Part shown: positions 59,201 through 64,000 of the stretch, piece by piece
Numbering within the stretch: the stretch's first letter is position 1
How the letters are laid out: each line of letters starts with the position of its first letter
Assembly: GCA_022457155.1 (NCBI GenBank)
Contig: JAJGOT010000131.1
Location: 1,038,501 to 1,102,500 of the forward strand
DNA from: Cladopsammia gracilis
Taxonomy: Eukaryota > Cnidaria > Anthozoa > Scleractinia > Dendrophylliidae
Reading direction: 5' to 3'
DNA: 64,000 nt
Program-made: the position numbers and the translations under genes
Notes under the pieces: model-generated
Told to the model about the DNA's origin: nothing
The model's input: the letters and a program-made list of their open reading frames with translations, nothing else
Databases searched by the model: none

Positions 59201-62200
59201 CGTCTTGAAATACTGACGTTTGATATACCCTCCTTGATCAAGTAAAATTGGCTTGTGCATGTGTATGTAGAGCTTAGCTTGTGCAATCAATCAGTCATCC
59301 TAGCGCCCCTATTTAATTTCTATATTGCTTCCATTCAGTTTGATGCAGGTGCGCGCGCGCGCAATTTTCTTTAAGTTGTGCGCGTGCTTCAGTGGCTTAT
59401 TTAGTTGACGTGTGTTCTTAGTTCCTTATTTAACGTACTACATTTGTTTTGCATTGTTTTCCTTACTAATATGTATTGTCAGTAACTGTGCTCACACTGT
59501 GGGTGGCTCCTCCTAAAATGTTCTGCAATTGGTATAGGATTTAATGGAGCCGAAACCAATTGTGGAATTGCACACATTTTAGGCATCCTATTGATGAACA
59601 GTAACGAAATTCAGATATGTTTAGTAGCCACATTTATTTGAAGTTTGTCCCCTTTGAATTGTGCAATCAATCACGGAAGGTGGCAAGTTGTCTTAACTTG
59701 TTTGTTTGTCTTTTTATTTTTCCAATATATTCAGTTCAAGATTTTCCTTCAGGAGCACTCCCAAACACTTTTTCAGTTTTATATGGTTTTAATTCCTATT
59801 AATGAAATGCGGTAGATGTACATTCAGTAATGATACATTTTGCATTTTATGCTATTACGACTGTTGTTTGTGGTTGTTTATTTCCAGTAAGAAGATGTGA
59901 TCAACTTCCTGTTCCTCGGGACGGTTTGCTAAAGGGCGGTCAGTGTAACACAGAGTATCTTTCCAGTTGTGAGGTGATGTGTAAAACAGGATACGAATTG
60001 AGCGGTAATGGAAAAAGGACTTGCGTACTCGACCTTCAACAACGGGTTGTGTGGAGCGGAAGCGATTTGCAGTGCAGACGTAAGTTTAAAAACAAACGTG
60101 AAATTGTGCCGGTTAGTGAACAATACACCAGAAATGTAAAGTGCCGGTATTTTCTTCTTAATAGTAAATCGTTGTATGTGAAACTTTTGTGGAATCAAAC
60201 TGTAAGATATAGTATATTGGAAAAGAAAATCTGCCCCTTTTCATCTTTGGATCGAGAATACAGTTACAAATTGCAGTGTTACAAAGAGCGAGATTAAGTG
60301 TTTTAGTTACTTTTCTCGAAATTTTGCCTTTTTATAACCAACCATCTCATTTAAATTTCAAGTGATTTGGAACGATCAAAGTTCAGAAAGCAGTAACGTG
60401 GCCCATCCCAAAGAACAGACATGTTACCATTGTAATCGCGCATGGGATAAAGCGTTCACAAGCACGAGCTTTAAAGTAATGTTATTATTATTACCTAAGT
60501 TGGAAAGAGACAACTTAACGTCTAAGGAAATAACATGACAATTCAAAGGCAAGGAATCAAACCACCGATCCGCTAGTTGTAAGTCCGATACCGACCCTAA
60601 GGTTATAAGTCCAATCCAGCGACCTCAGGTTATATTCCGATTCACCGACCCTCAGGTTGTAAGTCCGATCCACTGAACCTCAGGTTATAAGTGCTGAACC
60701 ACTGACCCTCAGGTTGTAAGTCCGAATGTTGGGCACTCAGTTTTTCTTTTTGGGTCATCCACTCGATTAGCTCTAGCTATTTGGATGCTCCAAACTCACA
60801 AATTCTACCTGTTATTTTTTTTTCTTTAGTTTTTCTTTTCTATATCTATAATTTAGGTTTAATTTTTAATTATTTTCTCTTTCCTTTTTTGCAATGATTT
60901 TCTGTGAGTTGTTGTTGTTATTGTTGTTGTTATTGTTATGTGCTTAGGCGGTTCAAACGGTTCCAACGTCGGCCAAACAATCGGGCCAACATAGGCCCAA
61001 CAATTGGGGCAACATATTTAAAAAATTCAATGCGAGGAACTGGAAACACTTGATGCGTACAGATATTGAGAAGTGTTCAAACCGCTTCAGCACGATCCAA
61101 CATTTTCGAGAACAAAGGGAGTGTTGGAACGATGTTGTATAGAAGTTACAACCAATTTAAATGTGTTGGAAGCGTTCAAGCTTTTAGCCTGCACGCAGAC
61201 GCTTCCCTAGACTGTTAACAGTCCCCTATTTTCCCGTATGTTCGTCGAATTCGATCCTTCATTTAGCCTCCATCTTGAATCCGCCACCACTCACGCTGTA
61301 ACCCCCAACGCCCGTCCCCGCGGGATTTTTGCACTCTCCCCAGCTTTCACTCGCCATGAAAAACAAAATGGCAGCTGACTCGAACTTGCGATCAATCTCG
61401 ACTGATTACAGGTTAAGCCTAAAGAATAGAGACATTTAGCTATAGGTTTTTCACGTCAACGGCAAACTGCAAACGGCAGTTTCAAGTTAGGCGTTTGGCG
61501 TTCGGGGTATCTCAACTTTTACCGGTTTAGCTAGAGGTTTTCACTCATTCGGTGTTGATCGCCGCCATATTGGATTTGCTTCCTGTGCAAATGCTTGTGT
61601 TTCGAGAGAAGACAAAATGCTCAACATGCACTGTTTCAACTTAAATTTCTTCTCTATATCTAGACAGATAACTACTTTACATATTTGTACCGTCAATACG
61701 TGAGATAACTGAAAAGAAAAGCAAAGAAACCTTGAGGGAAATTACAAACGTGAAAACCTACCTCCTGCCGTCGAAAACGTGCGTTGAAAACCTCAAACGT
61801 GAAGTCAGAGCCTGGTAACGTGACTCCTAGACGTTTGCGGTTTGATGTTTGCAAGCCGAAAACCTGTAGCTAAATGTCTCTAATACCGTTCAGAAGGACG
61901 TCGGACACCTTATTGAAACTTATATAACGGAGTAACTGGTTAGCTTTCAGTTGATGCTATGGGTAGCAGTTTATATAGTTAAATTTAGGCCTGAACAACC
62001 CGAGAAGCTAGGTGGAACAGTAGTACAGTAGTACGGTAGGCGCCTAGTTGAGATCACAGGTTCAATCCTGAGTGGGGGATTTTAGATTTTCTTTTTTACA
62101 CTTAAAAATTTATTGAAAATAAAATTCTAAGTGTCGACATTACGTTATACAAGTCTTAATAAGGTGTCCGACGTCCCTCTAGACGGTATTCTTTAGGGAC

Positions 62201-63834
62201 AACCCTGATCACAGGCGCCGTGACATTCAAGATGGCGGCTAAATGAAGGATCGAATTCGACGAACATACAGGAAAATAGGAGACTGTAAGCAGTCTAACC
62301 CTTCCTATTTTCTTTGCTTCACTCTTTTTCAACATTTCCATCAATGTTGGACGACTTGCATTGGACGACCTATTCAAATGGTCGCAACATGTTTTACAAC
62401 AAAATGTTAGACAGACAGACACCTTTATTTAAAAATAAAATTCTATGTTCTCCCAGGGTAGTCCCTTCAGAGGGTTAAAAAACCCCACTGCTATCAATGG
62501 GAGCCCTAATGTTGGATGAGTGTTGGACCAAACCGTTTAGCGGGCTTTATTATGATGCGGTAGCCAAATAGATTTTGACCCTGGTCATTCAAAACCCGGC
62601 AGGGGGACTACCATATATAATTTACGGGGTGGTTGACCGAAATTGGGAAAGGAATCCTTAAAAGGGACCATAAATCCGTTTTGTGTGTAGTGGTAAAAAG
62701 AAAATGAATTTTAACCCCTTAAACACGAATTTCCGGTATAAAAGGCTTAGCTCCTCCCCATTTCACACTTTTTGGGTGTGAAATGCAAATTAAGGCATCT
62801 TTCAGTCACAAAACGTGGTTAACGTACGCGTCCTTTAAATATAATTTGCTTCAAAAATCTAATAAACCAAGATTTTACCTAAGCAAAAAAAGAAATAGAA
62901 GTTCATAAAGACTTCTGGTATAACTTTCATAAAAACAAGAAACAAGTGGAAATGGAAACCATCTTTAAGTTGGGCACCATGCAACCGCATGGGCTCAACA
63001 CGGTTTTCCATTTCCTCTGAACTGCGCGCGCTCATACACTATTTGCTTAGCGCGCGCTATCACAATTTTTCAAATAAAACAAGTCGCGTTCAAAACAACG
63101 GTCATCAACCTGATGAAGGGCCAAGCCCGAAACGTCGTTGCTAGAAATTTACCAACCTCGTTCCCAGGACCTTTACCCTGGCTTGGGGGCGGGGCGGGAA
63201 GCCAGGGTAAAGGTCCTGGGAACGAGGTTGGAAATTTACTTGACACTTTCTTAAAACATTTTATTTTATTTTTCAAATATGTTTATTTCTATTTCAAATT
63301 CTAACTTTCATAAAGTTCAACGGCTTTCCAAATTGTGTTTGCAATGGTCTCTGTTATGACGCATGTTGTTTGTCAGTTGTTAATGTTTCATTGGTTGATT
63401 GCCGACTGGAGGTGACAATGGTCAGGCCAGGCTCCTTATATCGGAACTTCGCGTTTAAGGTATGACGGTCACCCACGTCACTTTTATATGGGACGACCCT
63501 AGAAGTCAGAAGTCAGAAGTCAAACCTAGGAGTCAGAAGTCGTTCTGAAACTTTCACTACTGATTTATCGGATTATAACTCGTTATTTGTTTCATCAAAG
63601 TTAAGTGTAAATTCCTAATGATAATGCATTTCATTTAACTCTTCTTCATAGGAATTGAGTGCCCTTCGATTCAAGTCATCAACGCTAATCCGCCATCTGG
63701 AACGTGCACGAACAGCCTATATTACCAAACATCATGCACCTTTAAGTGTGACTCTGGATACATTTTGCATGGGAACCCTGTGCGGCAGTGTCAACAGGAT
63801 AAGACTTGGTCAGGATCAAGCATCACTTGTGAAG
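53287..63834 (+). CDS. SVEP1: SVEP1/polydom-like secreted protein, 5' part (vWFA - EGF-like - Cys-rich - sushi - sushi ...)
   Basis: Recognised exons: 53287-54022, 56925-57104, 57958-58119, 59888-60079, 63652-63834. Each ends in phase 1, the rule for shuffled extracellular modules. Exon 1 has a signal peptide, best read from the in-frame ATG at 53320 (MLSLRACFAYSILQAF...), then a vWFA domain with the MIDAS residues DTSGS (60-64), Thr144 and Asp180 (LLTDG). Exon 2 is EGF-like (CGSCDNRADCACGLLSGEYK). Exon 3 is an ephrin-receptor-like Cys-rich module (CLPCPSNSG...CKCSVGYDGN). Exons 4 and 5 are sushi/CCP domains with four Cys and a WSG motif each. The order matches the N-terminus of SVEP1, an extracellular matrix ligand for integrins and Tie-type receptors in vertebrates. 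Further exons may lie in 60080-63651, and the gene continues past 64000. Orthology is likely but not proven; other sushi/vWFA proteins exist in cnidarians. Confidence 0.85.
54206..54320. mobile_element. Degenerate relative of the palindromic 120-bp MITE
   Basis: It begins GGCCCGGGTCAAACG and has a mirrored GTCAAACGTCGAACT, but the arms are badly eroded. Confidence 0.45.
55501..55628. mobile_element. Small TIR element
   Basis: The ends TAGGCCTTTTTCACGC and GCGTGAAAAAGGCCAA are inverted. It is intronic in the SVEP1-like gene. Confidence 0.65.
56035..56437. mobile_element. TIR element enclosing a tRNA-like segment
   Basis: The ends CCTAGGTACTTGGTGTATCC and its inverse (56412-56437) flank a minus-strand tRNA-like segment (56129-56190). 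That segment has an A box TGGTGTAGTGGATAGTG and a B box GGATTCGATTCCC. Confidence 0.75.
56468..56871. mobile_element. MITE with TACCGTATTTACTCG ends
   Basis: The termini TACCGTATTTACTCGAT and ATCGAGTAAATACGGTA are exact inverse copies. GCGGCGTTTATTCGAGGG is repeated sub-terminally. It ends 54 bp before the EGF-like exon. Confidence 0.8.
57269..57348. repeat. 80-bp hairpin
   Basis: AGGTAAACGATTTTTCGTTT and AAACGTAAAATCGTTTACCT pair almost perfectly. Confidence 0.8.
57413..57912 (-). mobile_element. Inverted-repeat element shared with the BAIAP3-like gene, copy 2
   Basis: See 22897-23313. It lies in the opposite orientation and ends 45 bp before the exon at 57958. Confidence 0.7.
58120..59887 (+). 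other. Intron of the SVEP1-like gene, no feature recognised
   Basis: No coding exon, SINE or inverted repeat was recognised beyond a short (GC)n at about 59350. Confidence 0.4.
60573..60727 (+). repeat. Minisatellite, unit about 31-34 bp
   Basis: Five imperfect units share ACCCTCAGGTTGTAAGTCCG. Confidence 0.8.
61428..61881. mobile_element. Inner MITE with AGAGACATTTAGCTA ends
   Basis: The ends AGAGACATTTAGCTA and TAGCTAAATGTCTCT are inverted and flanked by TA. The interior has aaactgcaaacggcag-type repeats. Confidence 0.75.
61882..62190 (-). mobile_element. Inner copy of the 15.4-kb TIR/tRNA-like family
   Basis: The interior matches 15392-15740 in the opposite orientation, including the B box GGTTCAATCCTGAG (plus strand here). 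The outer ends differ (AATACCGT ... GGACGTCGGACACCTTATT). Confidence 0.7.
63106..63140 (+). ncRNA. Hammerhead ribozyme candidate, Penelope-associated small type
   Basis: The order is CAAC stem I 5' strand (63106-63109), CTGATGA core (63110-63116), stem II GGGC-CAA-GCCC (63118-63128), GAAACGTC (63129-63136) with an ACGT palindrome as half of an intermolecular stem III, then GTTG (63137-63140) pairing with CAAC. All conserved core nucleotides are present. Small hammerheads without a stem-III loop are known from Penelope-like elements and cleave as dimers. The unpaired A at 63117 before stem II is atypical. Confidence 0.6.
63152..63230. mobile_element. 79-bp hairpin inserted in the retroelement remnant
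   Basis: CCAACCTCGTTCCCAGGACC and its inverse form the arms around a GC-rich loop. GAAATTTA flanks both sides (63144-63151, 63231-63238). The inverted partner at about 51505 lacks it. Confidence 0.85.
63504..63546 (+). repeat. AGAAGTC short tandem repeat
   Basis: Five imperfect units (agaagtc/aggagtc), downstream of a sequence shared with 34461-34490. Confidence 0.8.
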
Positions 63835-63854
63835 GTAAGTTACTTACTGCAATA

Positions 63855-64000
63855 GAGCAGTTTTCAAATGAGTGTCGTAAAACCAAAATCAAAGTAATTA
63901 CTCTGAACAATCACAACAGTCGTAAACAATCCAATGAACCAATCAGAGTTCGAAGCAATTACATGTCGGCGGCGCCAAACGCGGGAAAACGCATGCGAGC
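63855..64000 (+). mobile_element. Copy 4 of the GAGTGTCG-ended MITE family, cut by the window edge
   Basis: The left end and about half the interior match 13628-13770 (shared CAATCCAATGAACCAATCAG). Confidence 0.8.

Larger units (their letters stand above)
61214..62295. mobile_element. Outer element of a nested set, about 70-bp inverted ends
   Basis: 61214-61283 (TTCGTCGAATTCGATCCTTC ...) is the near-exact inverse of 62225-62295. Two further elements lie inside. Confidence 0.7.
62939..63302 (+). mobile_element. Retroelement 3' remnant, copy B, with an intact hammerhead motif
   Basis: Inverted partner of 51437-51714. It contains the hammerhead at 63106-63140 and the hairpin insertion at 63152-63230. 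Confidence 0.7.

Noticed and set aside
1..64000. CRISPR array or bacterial operon
   Set aside because: Tandem repeats lack unique spacers, and both genes are spliced animal genes.

Overview
This is intron-rich eukaryotic DNA with one complete multi-exon animal gene, the 5' part of a second, and a dense load of inverted-repeat elements. The two proteins (a Munc13-family BAIAP3-like protein and an SVEP1/polydom-like extracellular protein) mark it as metazoan. The AT-rich introns and the many small foldback (MITE-like) families fit an anthozoan, most likely a stony coral. That taxonomic call is inference, not something the sequence proves.

Layout. 1-1198: upstream DNA with one inverted-repeat element. 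1199-32799 (+): a complete BAIAP3/Munc13-4-like gene that I assembled exon by exon. It has 37 coding exons, all GT-AG with matching phases, 1161 codons, and the order C2A - MHD1 - MHD2 - C2B. A second possible first exon lies at 1991-2124. 32800-53286: intergenic and mostly repeats: nested TIR elements, a tandem 1 kb duplication, a truncated LINE inside a foldback element, and one weak two-exon candidate gene on the minus strand (42107-41318). 53287-64000 (+): the first five recognised exons of an SVEP1-like gene (signal peptide, vWFA, EGF-like, ephrin-receptor-like Cys-rich module, two sushi domains). Its exons are joined in phase 1-1 and the gene runs off the right edge.

The most unusual layer is a set of dispersed hammerhead-ribozyme-like motifs at about 3.3, 3.5, 11.5, 50.2, 51.5 and 63.1 kb, with weaker ones at 21.5 and 29.4 kb. 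The copy at 63106-63140 has an intact catalytic core, a paired stem II, a 4-bp stem I and an ACGT palindrome in place of a looped stem III. This is the layout known for the small dimer-cleaving hammerheads of Penelope-like retroelements. Stem I changes between copies but stays paired (CAAC/GTTG, CAC/GTG, CCC/GGG).

Several insertions can be dated inside the window itself because a related copy preserves the empty site. A palindromic element at 48437-48556 is absent from the tandem partner at about 49577. A 79-bp hairpin at 63152-63230 is absent from the inverted partner at about 51505.

The two genes are not obviously linked in function. The first acts in Ca2+-dependent vesicle priming in the cytoplasm and the second is secreted matrix or adhesion material. 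What they share is repeat families in their introns.
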